Counted from the first letter of the stretch, positions 7,406-15,650 are shown. The stretch is DNA of 64,000 nucleotides from JBFLVU01 sp964589625 (GCA_964589625.1 CAZPSH010000010.1:1-64000); one strand, 5' to 3'. Notes: generated by a model not told the origin, from the sequence alone. Numbers and translations: made by a program.

Positions 7406-8475
7406 GGCTCCTCCTCGAGGCCCAGCGAACGGCGGGACCCCTGAGAAATCCGGGTAAGTCCCGACCCATCTCGGCGATGCGGGGCGGAGAAGTCCGCCGG
7501 GAGCCGGGAGGGGTGAAGGCTCTCCTTCAAGTAGTACTCGGAGTAAAGGGCGCCGATGGGGTTGTTGGCCAGGGATCGATCCTTGACGAACAGGGTTGTG
7601 ACGGGCGCGAGGCTCGCTCTCGCAAAGAGGGTATCTGCGCCGATACAGAGGCCCACGGCGACGTTGATGTCTGTGGAGGCGACGTTGAGGAGGGCGGCCT
7701 GCCCGACGGGATTGCACGCAACCTGGGTAGAAGACTCTTCGTCCACCGGGGACTCGTAGGGAAGCCCTCCCACCTTGCAGCAAACCGAAACGACGTCGAA
7801 GAAGCGCCGAAGGACCCTGGCGAGGACGCGGGCCGGCTCGGAGAGGTCCACGCAGTACGCGATCCCGACGGTTCGGTAGCGCATTTCCAGGCAGTAGTAG
7901 ACCAGCTCCGCGAGACGGCAGAGACGCCGCTCGCTCTCCAGGCTGACGTCGGCCGCGGCCTCCAGGACCTGCCTCACCTCCGGCGGGTACGCACTCCGGG
8001 GCCCGATCTGGTCCGGGCGGCAGTTGGCCCCTGACAGGCAGATCGGGTCACCACAGCTCAGGCAGTCCACGCGGGCATCCTTTGTGGCCCGTCCAGCGGG
8101 CTCCCTGGCGGGCGCCTTCCGGGCGGTGGATCCATCTTCCGGCATCGGCGCCTCGGTAAGACCGTACCCCGCGCGGAGGATCCCGCGCTGGAGGGCCGGA
8201 ATCAGTTCCCCCGTGGAGCAGGCCACGTTGTCCACCAGTTCGACGGTTTCCGAGGCCAGAACCTCCCTCTCGTCGGCGCTTACCCCTCCGCAAATCAGAA
8301 TATCGATCCGATGCCGTTTCAGCGCGCCGCGTAGATCTACGGGTGTGCGGAGGGTCACGGGCACGTGCGCCTGCGCGGTCACGCTGCCTCCCGCGAGGGA
8401 CACCAGGAGCATGGAGTCCGCCGCCGTGCAACGCGGAGCCACCCGTTCTCCAAGAAGCGGAATTCCGCAACGCAT
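7402..8475 (-). CDS. DUF1847 protein with N-terminal NifX/NifB-like domain
   Basis: This 357-aa protein appears to be a fusion. Residues 1-110 resemble the dinitrogenase Fe-Mo cofactor (NifX/NifY/ORP) domain: GIPLLGERVAPRCTAADSML, then DILICGG. After a basic linker comes a metal-binding CLSCGDPICLSGANC motif and a DUF1847 core with GIAYCVDLSE, VCCKVGG, CNPVGQA, VGLCIGADTLF and FVKDRSLANNP. DUF1847 proteins are anaerobe-associated, cysteine-rich and of unknown function. ATG 8475 has AGGAGG at the right distance and begins the NifX-like fold. It is the first gene behind the left sigma54 promoter. Confidence 0.82.
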   Translation of the reverse strand: MRCGIPLLGERVAPRCTAADSMLLVSLAGGSVTAQAHVPVTLRTPVDLRGALKRHRIDILICGGVSADEREVLASETVELVDNVACSTGELIPALQRGILRAGYGLTEAPMPEDGSTARKAPAREPAGRATKDARVDCLSCGDPICLSGANCRPDQIGPRSAYPPEVRQVLEAAADVSLESERRLCRLAELVYYCLEMRYRTVGIAYCVDLSEPARVLARVLRRFFDVVSVCCKVGGLPYESPVDEESSTQVACNPVGQAALLNVASTDINVAVGLCIGADTLFARASLAPVTTLFVKDRSLANNPIGALYSEYYLKESLHPSRLPADFSAPHRRDGSGLTRISQGSRRSLGLEEEP

Positions 8476-8500
8476 GGCCGTGCCTCCTGGAACCGAAAAC

Positions 8501-8516
8501 AGCAAAGGCCGTGCCG
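8501..8516 (-). promoter_or_regulatory. Sigma54 (-24/-12) promoter for the DUF1847 operon
   Basis: The minus strand reads CGGCACGGCCTTTGCT: GG-N10-GC spacing with GGCACG and TTGCT, one mismatch to the sigma54 consensus. The predicted start near 8490 gives a leader of about 15 nt carrying the AGGAGG of the DUF1847 gene. Confidence 0.75.
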
Positions 8517-8696
8517 AAGCGCGGACCCTGAAGCCAAGCCGCCCACGGACGGTGGCGGCGCCCAAGCCCGGGCGCATGCATTTACGCAGACCCGAGCGAG
8601 GTGGGTCGCTCGGGCGGAACCGGTCGCGTTACTGACGGCACATCGGTGCGTTCGGGGGGATGGGAGCCGCCGGAGGTCATTGCCGCCTACTTGAGC

Positions 8697-8739
8697 GTTG
8701 CGCGACCTGTCGCGCTGAGACGGGTCGTTGCAACACCTG
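8697..8739. promoter_or_regulatory. Candidate upstream activator sites (tandem 13-mer and palindrome)
   Basis: GTTGCGCGACCTG (8697-8709) and GTTGCAACACCTG (8727-8739) match at 10 of 13 positions and start exactly 30 bp apart, about three helical turns. The first overlaps a perfect inverted repeat GCGCGAC-CT-GTCGCGC (8700-8715). Both lie roughly 180-250 bp from either predicted sigma54 start, a normal distance for enhancer-binding proteins. Confidence 0.5.
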
Positions 8740-8891
8740 CGACACCACCGGAAATCCGCTCCGCGAAAGACCCGACCGCCCTGCCGCTGCTCCCATCCTC
8801 CTCGATGCGACGCGCCCGTTTAGCTACAAGGGGGCCCGGCCGTGATCTACGGCGGGCAGATTCCGAGAGGATTCCTCCGGCCGCGATTCCT

Positions 8892-8907
8892 GGGAACAGG
8901 TCTTGCA
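8892..8907 (+). promoter_or_regulatory. Sigma54-like (-24/-12) promoter for the electron-transfer complex
   Basis: GGGAACAGGTCTTGCA has GG-N10-GC spacing (8893-8894 and 8905-8906) and a perfect TTGCA -12 element; the -24 element is weaker than on the left. The predicted start near 8918 leaves a 37-nt leader with GGGAGGAAGG before ATG 8955. Confidence 0.6.
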
Positions 8908-8954
8908 AAGGGGCCCGCGGGGGCATCCCGCCCGCACCCTTGGGAGGAAGGCAG

Positions 8955-10391
8955 ATGGCCATCGATCTGGAACGGAGAGCGGCCCAACCGGCCAGGGTAA
9001 GGCCCTCCTACATGTTCCACTTGGACAGTCCCGCGCCGGAGGACAGGGCCCGCAGGTTTTTGGAGGCCTTCGCGGCCATTCTCCAATACACCGACTACGC
9101 GTCCCTCCTGGAGGCATACTCCGCGTCGACCACGAAGTGCAGCCGCTGCGTAGTCACCTGCCCCATTTACCAGGTCAGCCGCGACCGCCGCGACATCCCC
9201 TGCTACCGGAGCAACCTGCTCCTGGACGTATACCGCCGCTATTTCACGGTGCAGAGCTGGGTCACGTCGAGGTTCGCACGCTCCTTTGAACTTACGGATG
9301 AGGTCGTTGACGACATGGCCGAGGTGTTTTGGCGATGCACCGCCTGCCGCCGCTGTACCCTCGAATGCCCCATGGGAATAGACCACGGGCTCATCGCACG
9401 GCTGGGGCGGTATACGCTCAACCTTGCGGGGATTTCCCCCAAGGCCCTTCAAGTGAGCGTCCGCGAGCAACTCGAAGGGGAAACTCACAACACCTCCAAG
9501 ATCCCCCAGACTGCCCTGAGGGACACCCTCGGGTTCTTGTCCGGCGAAATCGAGGACCAGTTCGGGATCGGACTCGATTTTCCGGTGGACAAGGAGAACC
9601 GGGAGTACGTGTTCTTCTGCGCCGTCAGCGACTACCTCATGGAGCCGGATACCCTGATGGGAAACGCGGTGGCCCTATACGCCGCAGGGGACTGGGACCG
9701 GTGGACGATCGGAAGCCAGAACTACGACGGAATCAACTACGGGCTCTTTTACAGCGACTGGCACCTGGAGAGGATCATCCGCCAGGTCGTCGCCGAGGTG
9801 GACCGCCTCCACGGGCGGAACATCCTCGTGGGCGAGTGCGGCCACGCCTCGCGTTCGGCCAAGGAGTTCGTCCCCGTCTTCGGCGGGAAAAAGGCCTATC
9901 CCGTACTCAACTTCTTGGAGTACACCCTAAAGCGGGTGCGGGAGGGGCGGATCCGCCTGGATCCCGGCGTGGTTACAGAGAGGGTGACCTATCACGATCC
10001 CTGCAACATCGCCCGCTCGGGCTGGTTGGTGGATGAGCCGAGAGAACTCCTCAGATCCTTCGTTTCGGACTTCGTGGAGATGACCCCCCACGGACGCGAG
10101 AATTACTGCTGCGGGGGAGGGGGAGGTCTCGTCTCCATCGACGAAACCCACGAATACCGTATGACCATCGCTGGGAAGGTGAAGGCGGACCAGATCCGGG
10201 CAACCGGTGCGGACATTGTGGTCGCGCCCTGCGCCAACTGCAAGAAGCAGCTCAAGGAACTCGTGGAATACCACAAGATTCCCTGCCGCGTGCTGGGGAT
10301 GCACGACCTCATTCTGCAGGCCATCGAGATCCCCGGCGCCCCTTCTGCAAAGGAGCGGCGCGGGGCCGGGATGGGCCCGCTGGCCCTGTGA
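8955..10391 (+). CDS. HdrD/DsrK-like iron-sulfur electron-transfer protein
   Basis: This 478-aa cytoplasmic protein has two N-terminal cluster sites: CSRCVVTCP with a later cysteine at IPC, then canonical CTACRRCTLECP. Its CCG-domain cysteines (GECGHAS, HDPC, YCCGGGGG, CANC) would bind a noncubane [4Fe-4S] cluster. This is the heterodisulfide-reductase D-type subunit of Dsr/Hmc/Tmc-like complexes, which accepts or donates cytoplasmic electrons, often through thiol/disulfide chemistry. The first site has CxxCxxxC spacing, unlike the usual CxxCxxCxxxC. ATG 8955 has GGGAGGAAGG upstream; an upstream extension to 8601 looks non-coding. The next gene overlaps by 1 bp. Confidence 0.88.
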   Translation: MAIDLERRAAQPARVRPSYMFHLDSPAPEDRARRFLEAFAAILQYTDYASLLEAYSASTTKCSRCVVTCPIYQVSRDRRDIPCYRSNLLLDVYRRYFTVQSWVTSRFARSFELTDEVVDDMAEVFWRCTACRRCTLECPMGIDHGLIARLGRYTLNLAGISPKALQVSVREQLEGETHNTSKIPQTALRDTLGFLSGEIEDQFGIGLDFPVDKENREYVFFCAVSDYLMEPDTLMGNAVALYAAGDWDRWTIGSQNYDGINYGLFYSDWHLERIIRQVVAEVDRLHGRNILVGECGHASRSAKEFVPVFGGKKAYPVLNFLEYTLKRVREGRIRLDPGVVTERVTYHDPCNIARSGWLVDEPRELLRSFVSDFVEMTPHGRENYCCGGGGGLVSIDETHEYRMTIAGKVKADQIRATGADIVVAPCANCKKQLKELVEYHKIPCRVLGMHDLILQAIEIPGAPSAKERRGAGMGPLAL

Positions 10392-11107
10392 TGGGAAAGG
10401 CAGGCCGAGCCATGGACGGACTTCTGGCATTCGCGAGGGGCCCCCTCTTCGCACTGACGTTTCTCTTCATGATCTTGGGACTGGCGCGGCACGTCTTGGT
10501 GCAGCTCCAGCTGCTGGTGACCAAGGGCAGAACCCTTCGAAAGGTCCGCTGGATCAGGCTCCTGAAGGACACCCTGAGCTGGGCGCTGCCCTATGACCAC
10601 CTTCTTCCAGGAACTTTGGTCCTCACCATCGCCTCCTTCGTGTTCCACCTGGGCGTGATCTTGGTGCCCGTATTCCTGGAAGGGCACGTGGTCCTTTGGG
10701 AGGCCTACCTGGGGATCGAGCTTCCCACCATCGGAGCGGGACTGGCGGACGTGCTGACGCTCTCCTCCATCGCCTGCGCCCTGGTCCTCTTCTCCTATCG
10801 GGTTCTCATCCCGCGGTCCAGGGAAATGAGCCGGCCCAGTGATTACCTGGAAATCCTCCTGGTAGTGATTCCGCTCGCAACCGGGTTCCTCGCGTCCCAC
10901 CCCGCATGGAGCCCCCTTCCGTGGTCCGTCATGATGCTCGTTCACGTGTTGAGCGCCGAGTTGCTTTTCGTCACCATCCCCTTCAGCAAGCTCTCTCACA
11001 TGGTCTTGTTCCCCTTCGATCGCCTCTCCCAGGTGCACTGGCAGTTGAGACCGGGCGCGGGGGACCGAGTGGCGGCCGCCCTTTTCGGCAATGAGGCTCG
11101 GGTATGA
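10391..11107 (+). CDS. NarI/DsrM-like membrane cytochrome b subunit
   Basis: This 238-aa protein with about five hydrophobic helices has histidines in or near them (LARHVLVQ, YDHLLPG, FVFHLGV, MLVHVLS, KLSHMVLF) suitable for two haems b, as in the gamma subunit of nitrate reductase and in DsrM/HmcE. It would exchange electrons between menaquinone and the HdrD-like protein. ATG 10391 overlaps the preceding TGA (TGATG); GTG 10388 and ATG 10412 are alternatives. It overlaps the ferredoxin gene by 4 bp, so the four genes are probably made as one complex. Confidence 0.82.
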   Translation: MGKAGRAMDGLLAFARGPLFALTFLFMILGLARHVLVQLQLLVTKGRTLRKVRWIRLLKDTLSWALPYDHLLPGTLVLTIASFVFHLGVILVPVFLEGHVVLWEAYLGIELPTIGAGLADVLTLSSIACALVLFSYRVLIPRSREMSRPSDYLEILLVVIPLATGFLASHPAWSPLPWSVMMLVHVLSAELLFVTIPFSKLSHMVLFPFDRLSQVHWQLRPGAGDRVAAALFGNEARV

Positions 11108-11904
11108 GCGTCGGAATCCTGGTGGATGTCACCAAATGCAGGGGGTGCGAGCGCTGCGTGGAGGCGTGCGTGCGCGCCAACGGCCTGGACCCGGCCGCCG
11201 CCGATTCGGATCGGGCGATCTCCTTCGACGGCCTCTCCGCCAACCGCCTTTGCACCGTCCGCGCCATCGGAGAGGGGCGCAACGCCCGAATCGCCTGCAT
11301 GCATTGCGAGGAGCCGAGTTGCGTGGCGGCCTGCCTGGTGGGAGGCCTCTCCAAGGAGCCATCCGGGGCCGTGGTGTACGACGGCGACAAGTGCATCGGA
11401 TGCCGATACTGCATGCTCGCGTGCCCCTATCACATCCCCCGCTACGAATGGGGCCGCACGGTTCCCTACATGAGGAAGTGCAACCTGTGCTTCGAGCGTC
11501 TTGCGAAAGGCGAGACCCCGGCGTGCGTGGATGCCTGCCCCTATCAAGCCTTGGTTTTCGGTAGGCGCGAGGACCTGCTGGCCAGGGCCCGGTGTCTCCA
11601 GAAGGAAAAACCGGGGGGGTATCTGCCCACGGTTTGGGGGGAGTCCGCGCTGGGGGGGACATCCGTCCTCTACATTTCGGACGTGGACCTCTGCAGGGTG
11701 GGGTGGCCTCCGGAAAGGTCAGGCGCCATCCCATCCATCACCGATCCACTGATCGAGAAGACGCCCGTCCTCGGGTTGACCGTCGGGCTGGGCCTTTGGG
11801 GCGTGAGCGCCATCATCCAGCGGAGGCGGCGCCTCATGGCCGGCGATGGGGAAGGAGAGGCTTCGAGTGACCGGGAGGAAGGCCGTGGCGGATCGCATTC
11901 GTAA
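11104..11904 (+). CDS. Four-cluster ferredoxin subunit (DsrO/HybA/HmcB-like) with C-terminal anchor
   Basis: This 266-aa protein has four cysteine quartets: CRGCERCVEAC, CMHCEEPSCVAAC, CIGCRYCMLACP and CNLC...CVDACP, consistent with four [4Fe-4S] clusters. A hydrophobic segment near residues 218-236 followed by RRRRLM is a membrane anchor. HybA and DsrO normally carry a Tat signal; this one begins directly with MSVGILVDVTKC and shows none, so its side of the membrane is uncertain. It overlaps the upstream gene (ATGA) and the downstream NrfD start and should pass electrons between NrfD and the rest of the complex. Confidence 0.87.
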   Translation: MSVGILVDVTKCRGCERCVEACVRANGLDPAAADSDRAISFDGLSANRLCTVRAIGEGRNARIACMHCEEPSCVAACLVGGLSKEPSGAVVYDGDKCIGCRYCMLACPYHIPRYEWGRTVPYMRKCNLCFERLAKGETPACVDACPYQALVFGRREDLLARARCLQKEKPGGYLPTVWGESALGGTSVLYISDVDLCRVGWPPERSGAIPSITDPLIEKTPVLGLTVGLGLWGVSAIIQRRRRLMAGDGEGEASSDREEGRGGSHS

Positions 11905-13879
11905 GCTCGTGGACTTGCTCTGGGTTCTCACTTTCTTTGGGGCGGTGTCGATTGCGTTCCGACTGTGGTTCGGCCTGGGGGCCACCACAAACCTGACGGA
12001 CCAGGTTCCCTGGGGATTGTGGAAGATCATGAACATGGTGGCAGGGGTGGCCCTTGCCACGGGCGGATTCATGGTGGGCTTCCTGGTTTACGTACTTCGA
12101 ATGGAACGCCTGCGCCCGCTGATCAAACCCGCTATCCTTGTCGCCTTTCTTGGATACGGCTCTTCGGTGTTCGCCTTGTTTCTCGACATCGGTTTGCCAT
12201 GGAGGATCTGGCATCCCATCGTCATGTGGAACGAGCATTCCTTCCTCTTCGAAGTCGCCTGGTGCGTGATGCTCTACTTCACGATCACGATCATCGAGCT
12301 GAGTCCAACCATCCTCGAACGCCTCCGGTTACAGAAATTGGCCGGGCGGCTGCACTCGATCGCGCCCGGGGTCGTGATCGTGGGCATCGCCCTCTCCTCT
12401 CTTCACCACTCCTCCCTCGGATCGCTATTCCTGGTAACCCCTGTGCGGCTTCATCCCCTTTGGTACACAACCTTTCTTCCCGTCCACTTCATCCTCTCGG
12501 CCATGGGGACGGGGCTCATGGTCGTGGTCCTTGCCAAGATTCTCTACTCGAGTCTCTACGATCCGAGGCGGGTCTTCGGAACCTCCGCGTCCGAACCGGA
12601 GTGCGGGCGGTGCGGGGCGCCCGGCGGAAACGCTCCCCGAATCCCCGGTCCGGATGTGCCCCTCCTCTCCAATCTGGCCGCCATAGCGGGTGGCGTTTTG
12701 GCCTTCGGGCTGGCGCTGAGGCTGACGGATCTGTTTCGGACGGGGGCTTGGAGACACTTCCAGGCTCCGACCTGGGAGGTCGCGCTCTTCTCCGCCGAGC
12801 TGCTATTGCTTTACGTGATTCCGTTGGGCGCGGCGGCCTCCAGGTCCCTTCGGGAATCACCCGCGGGGTTGGTCTTCGCTTCGGTCTCCGCGGCGGGCGG
12901 GCTCTTGTTCAACCGAATGAACGTGGGCATATTCGGCTACTTTCGCGATGCGGGTCAGATCTACGTCCCCTCCCTTGCGGAGTGGGCACTGAGTTTGGGG
13001 GTGGTGGCCGCAGCCGGCCTCGTCTTCCTCTTCGTCTCCCAGCACTGCGCCGTGTTCGACGAGGGGTGGGAGGACCGGCTACGCATCCACCGGAGGTTCG
13101 ATCCCGCCTTCGACAAGCTCTCGGGTGTCTGGTACCGAGCCCTCCGCGACGGTTTCCACCGCACCAGCCTTCTGGCCGTCCTCGTTCTCCCAGCGGCTTG
13201 GATCGCCCTATACCCTCCGTTCAGAGAAGGCGGCCGCTCCTACCGGCTGGAGGCCCGCCCCCCTGTTGCCGTGGACGCGGAGAGGACGGCGCTCAAGCTG
13301 GAGGGCCGGGGTTCGGCGCCGCCGGTGGTTTTCAAACACCTGGACCACCAGAAACGGCTGGGGCAGAAGGAATCCTGCGGTCTCTGCCACCACGTGTCCC
13401 TCCCCAGGGATCACAACACTCCGTGTTCTCGTTGCCACCGGCACATGGAGGCGGCCACGGATCTTTTCGATCATGCCTCCCACCTGAGCCTCGTGGCGGA
13501 AGCCGAGAGGATGTCCGGCAGATTGAGGGACAACAGGACCTGCGGGATCTGCCACCGGCCGGGTGAAGCGGAAACGAAGGCCACGGCAAAACCCTGCCTG
13601 GAGTGCCACCGAAAGGACATGTCGCCGAGGCGGGAGCCCCAGGGCTATTGGGATCTGGCCTCGGCTTGCGGTTACAGGAGGGCCTTGCATAAGAACTGCA
13701 TCGCCTGCCACCGGAAAGAAGCCGAGCGGTCGAACCGTCCAGCGCTGCAAGAGTGCGGGACGTGCCATCCCCCGTATTCCGGAGAAGCGATCCCCCGCCC
13801 ATCGCCCTCCCTGCTCCAGACGCGGGCCTTTCCGAGGCGTGCGTCCATTGCGGCCGAGAGCGATGAGCCGGGACCGTAG
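11867..13879 (+). CDS. NrfD/HybB-type quinone membrane protein fused to a six-haem cytochrome c
   Basis: This protein of about 670 aa has an N-terminal multi-helix part (about residues 10-460) of NrfD/PsrC type, which binds menaquinone and partners ferredoxins like the one just upstream. The last 170 residues carry six CxxCH motifs (CGLCH, CSRCH, CGICH, CLECH, CIACH, CGTCH) and an FKHLDH motif typical of class III cytochromes c, so the tail must be periplasmic. DsrP/DsrJ or HmcC/HmcA are usually separate genes; fusion is unusual. GTG 11867 follows AAGGAG; GTG 11885, with GGGAGG, is as likely; ATG 11846 lacks a ribosome site. A weak 6-bp hairpin lies at 13868-13886. Confidence 0.86.
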   Translation: MTGRKAVADRIRKLVDLLWVLTFFGAVSIAFRLWFGLGATTNLTDQVPWGLWKIMNMVAGVALATGGFMVGFLVYVLRMERLRPLIKPAILVAFLGYGSSVFALFLDIGLPWRIWHPIVMWNEHSFLFEVAWCVMLYFTITIIELSPTILERLRLQKLAGRLHSIAPGVVIVGIALSSLHHSSLGSLFLVTPVRLHPLWYTTFLPVHFILSAMGTGLMVVVLAKILYSSLYDPRRVFGTSASEPECGRCGAPGGNAPRIPGPDVPLLSNLAAIAGGVLAFGLALRLTDLFRTGAWRHFQAPTWEVALFSAELLLLYVIPLGAAASRSLRESPAGLVFASVSAAGGLLFNRMNVGIFGYFRDAGQIYVPSLAEWALSLGVVAAAGLVFLFVSQHCAVFDEGWEDRLRIHRRFDPAFDKLSGVWYRALRDGFHRTSLLAVLVLPAAWIALYPPFREGGRSYRLEARPPVAVDAERTALKLEGRGSAPPVVFKHLDHQKRLGQKESCGLCHHVSLPRDHNTPCSRCHRHMEAATDLFDHASHLSLVAEAERMSGRLRDNRTCGICHRPGEAETKATAKPCLECHRKDMSPRREPQGYWDLASACGYRRALHKNCIACHRKEAERSNRPALQECGTCHPPYSGEAIPRPSPSLLQTRAFPRRASIAAESDEPGP

Positions 13880-13891
13880 CTCCCGGGACGG

Positions 13892-14791
13892 CTAGACCGT
13901 TGCCCCCGAGGCGAAACGCTCCCAGACTTCCCGGATGTCGGCGGCCGAGGGCGCGTCGGACTCCACGACCGTGCACCCGCTCACTTGGGCCAGCGTGACC
14001 CCGCGGTCGTAGCGTACCCGCCCGGCGGTTGCGACACCGGCCCGCCGGGCCCCATCCTCGATCCGGCTGGTAAGACCTTCGTTCAGGTCCCACTTGTTCA
14101 CGCATACCCAGGCCGGAACTTCAAAGTGCCGTGCGAGGGAGAGGACCCGCTCCAAGTCGTGCTCGCCAGAAACCGTCGGCTCCGTGACGACCAGAATGCC
14201 GGAGGCCCCGGTGACCGAGGCGATGACGGGGCAGCCGATCCCCGGGGGCCCGTCCACAAGTACCAGCGGACGGTTGGATCCCTCCGCCAGGCGGCGGGCC
14301 TCCTGGCGCACCCGGGAGACGAGCTTCCCCGAGTTTTCCGCTGCAGGGGCAAGCCTCGCATGAACCATTGGGCCGCAGCGGGCCTCCGACACCATCCATT
14401 CACCACACCTCCGGTCCGGGAAGCGGATGGCATTCTCCGGGCAGAACCGGACGCATACTCCGCAACCCTCGCAGGAAAGGGGATCGACGAAGAATGGGGA
14501 AGTCCCGTCGCTCGCGGCCTTCCTCCTGATTGCAAGGAACCTGCACAGGGAGGCGCAGACGGAGCAGGCGCTGCAAAGATCGCCGTCGATGACCGCCTCG
14601 TGCCCGGCGACGAACTCGTGCCGCTCCAGAATCCGTGGGGCGAGGAGGAGATGCAGGTCCGCCGCGTCCACGTCGCAGTCTGCCACGACAGCATCACCCG
14701 CAAGGACCGCGAAAGAGGCGGTCAAGCTCGTCTTGCCCGTTCCGCCCTTCCCGCTGATGACGACCAGTTCACGCACGGTCTGTTCTCTCAT
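13892..14791 (-). CDS. MinD/Mrp-type P-loop ATPase with ferredoxin insert (ORP-cluster type)
   Basis: This 299-aa protein has a deviant Walker A (GKGGTGKTS) at the N-terminus, a DCDVDAADLHLL switch, a two-cluster ferredoxin insert (CSACSVCASLC, CEGCGVCVRFCP) and VDGPPGIGCPV. This architecture is known from the paired ATPases of the orange-protein (ORP) complex and MRP/NBP35 cluster carriers. It overlaps the sister ATPase gene by 23 bp and is the last gene of the 15-gene minus-strand run. The likely role is ATP-driven assembly or positioning of a metal-sulfur cluster on NifX-like partners; the exact substrate is unknown. Confidence 0.88.
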   Translation of the reverse strand: MREQTVRELVVISGKGGTGKTSLTASFAVLAGDAVVADCDVDAADLHLLLAPRILERHEFVAGHEAVIDGDLCSACSVCASLCRFLAIRRKAASDGTSPFFVDPLSCEGCGVCVRFCPENAIRFPDRRCGEWMVSEARCGPMVHARLAPAAENSGKLVSRVRQEARRLAEGSNRPLVLVDGPPGIGCPVIASVTGASGILVVTEPTVSGEHDLERVLSLARHFEVPAWVCVNKWDLNEGLTSRIEDGARRAGVATAGRVRYDRGVTLAQVSGCTVVESDAPSAADIREVWERFASGATV

Positions 14792-15650
14792 GGCCCCTAA
14801 AGGGCTCGCTGCGCCGCGCCAGGCTCAGGATCTTCTCCCACAGCCGGCTGAAAAGTCCCGAGTATTCCGGAAGGGCATCGAGGAGCACCTCGCCCCTCGA
14901 ATACGCTTCGGCGATGCGACGGTCATCGGGAATCTCGGCGAGGACCTGGATTCCCTCCGAGTTGCAGAAGGCGTGGACCCGGCCGTCCCCCATGCCCATA
15001 CGGTTCACCACCACCCCGAACGGGACCCCGATCTCCCGCACCGTTTCCACCGCCAGGCAAAGGTCGTGCAGTCCGAAGGGGGTCGGCTCGGTGACCAGGA
15101 CCGCCAAGTCGGCGCCGCACAAGGTCGCGACCACCGGACAGGAGGTCCCCGGAGGGGCGTCCAGGATTGCCGGGATTTCGTTCCCCGCCAGCCTGGCCTT
15201 GACCGCGCGAATGAGCGCCGTCGTGGCGGGCATACCCACGTCCAGGCGACCCTGCACAAGGGTGACGTTTCCCGAGCGTACGGACTCGATCAAACCCATC
15301 CGCCGCTGCCGTTCGCCGATGGCCCGGGCGGGGCAGACCAACGCGCACCCCCCACATCCGTGGCACATTTCGGGGAAGACCAGAGGGCGCTCGCCGAAGC
15401 AAACGATGGCGTGGTGCTGACAGAACCTCGCACACTCCCCGCATCCGTCACAGAGGGACGCATCCACCTCGGGGATCAGGATGCATGCCGTTTCGGAGCC
15501 GCAGTCAAAGCCCTTCAGAAACAGGTGCGCGTTCGGCTCCTCCACGTCGCAGTCGAGAAGAAGAACCTCCCCTTCCACCGACCGCGCCAGGTTCAAGGCG
15601 ACTGTCGTCTTGCCGGTCCCTCCCTTTCCCGAGGCGATGGCGACTATCAC
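14769..15650 (-). CDS. MinD/Mrp-type P-loop ATPase with ferredoxin insert, second copy
   Basis: This 293-aa protein has Walker A GKGGTGKTT, then DCDVEEPNAHLFL, ferredoxin motifs CDGCGECARFC and CHGCGGCALVCP, and LDAPPGTSCPV. It is a diverged paralogue of the downstream ATPase; such pairs are typical of the ORP cluster and may form heterodimers. It starts at GTG 15650, overlapping the TGA of a 47-aa ORF by 4 bp, so translation looks coupled. Confidence 0.88.
   Translation of the reverse strand: MIVAIASGKGGTGKTTVALNLARSVEGEVLLLDCDVEEPNAHLFLKGFDCGSETACILIPEVDASLCDGCGECARFCQHHAIVCFGERPLVFPEMCHGCGGCALVCPARAIGERQRRMGLIESVRSGNVTLVQGRLDVGMPATTALIRAVKARLAGNEIPAILDAPPGTSCPVVATLCGADLAVLVTEPTPFGLHDLCLAVETVREIGVPFGVVVNRMGMGDGRVHAFCNSEGIQVLAEIPDDRRIAEAYSRGEVLLDALPEYSGLFSRLWEKILSLARRSEPFRGHERTDRA

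Larger units (their letters stand above)
8476..8954. other. 479-bp divergent control region
   Basis: No gene is supported. The region separates the DUF1847 operon (minus) from the HdrD/NarI/NrfD operon (plus). It holds a -24/-12 promoter at each end and a tandem 13-mer plus a palindrome in the middle, each listed separately. Confidence 0.75.

Noticed and set aside
8601..8954. N-terminal extension of the HdrD-like protein
   Set aside because: The sequence looks non-coding, holds the sigma54 promoter, and the good ribosome site is before ATG 8955.
8955..13879. A dsrMKJOP operon of sulfate/sulfite reduction
   Set aside because: Subunit types match, but there is no dsrAB, dsrC or separate DsrJ in the window, and the cytochrome is a six-haem fusion. 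Only a Dsr/Hmc-like complex is supported.
11846..13879. ATG 11846 as start of the NrfD fusion
   Set aside because: No ribosome site; GTG 11867 and 11885 both have one and overlap the ferredoxin gene less.
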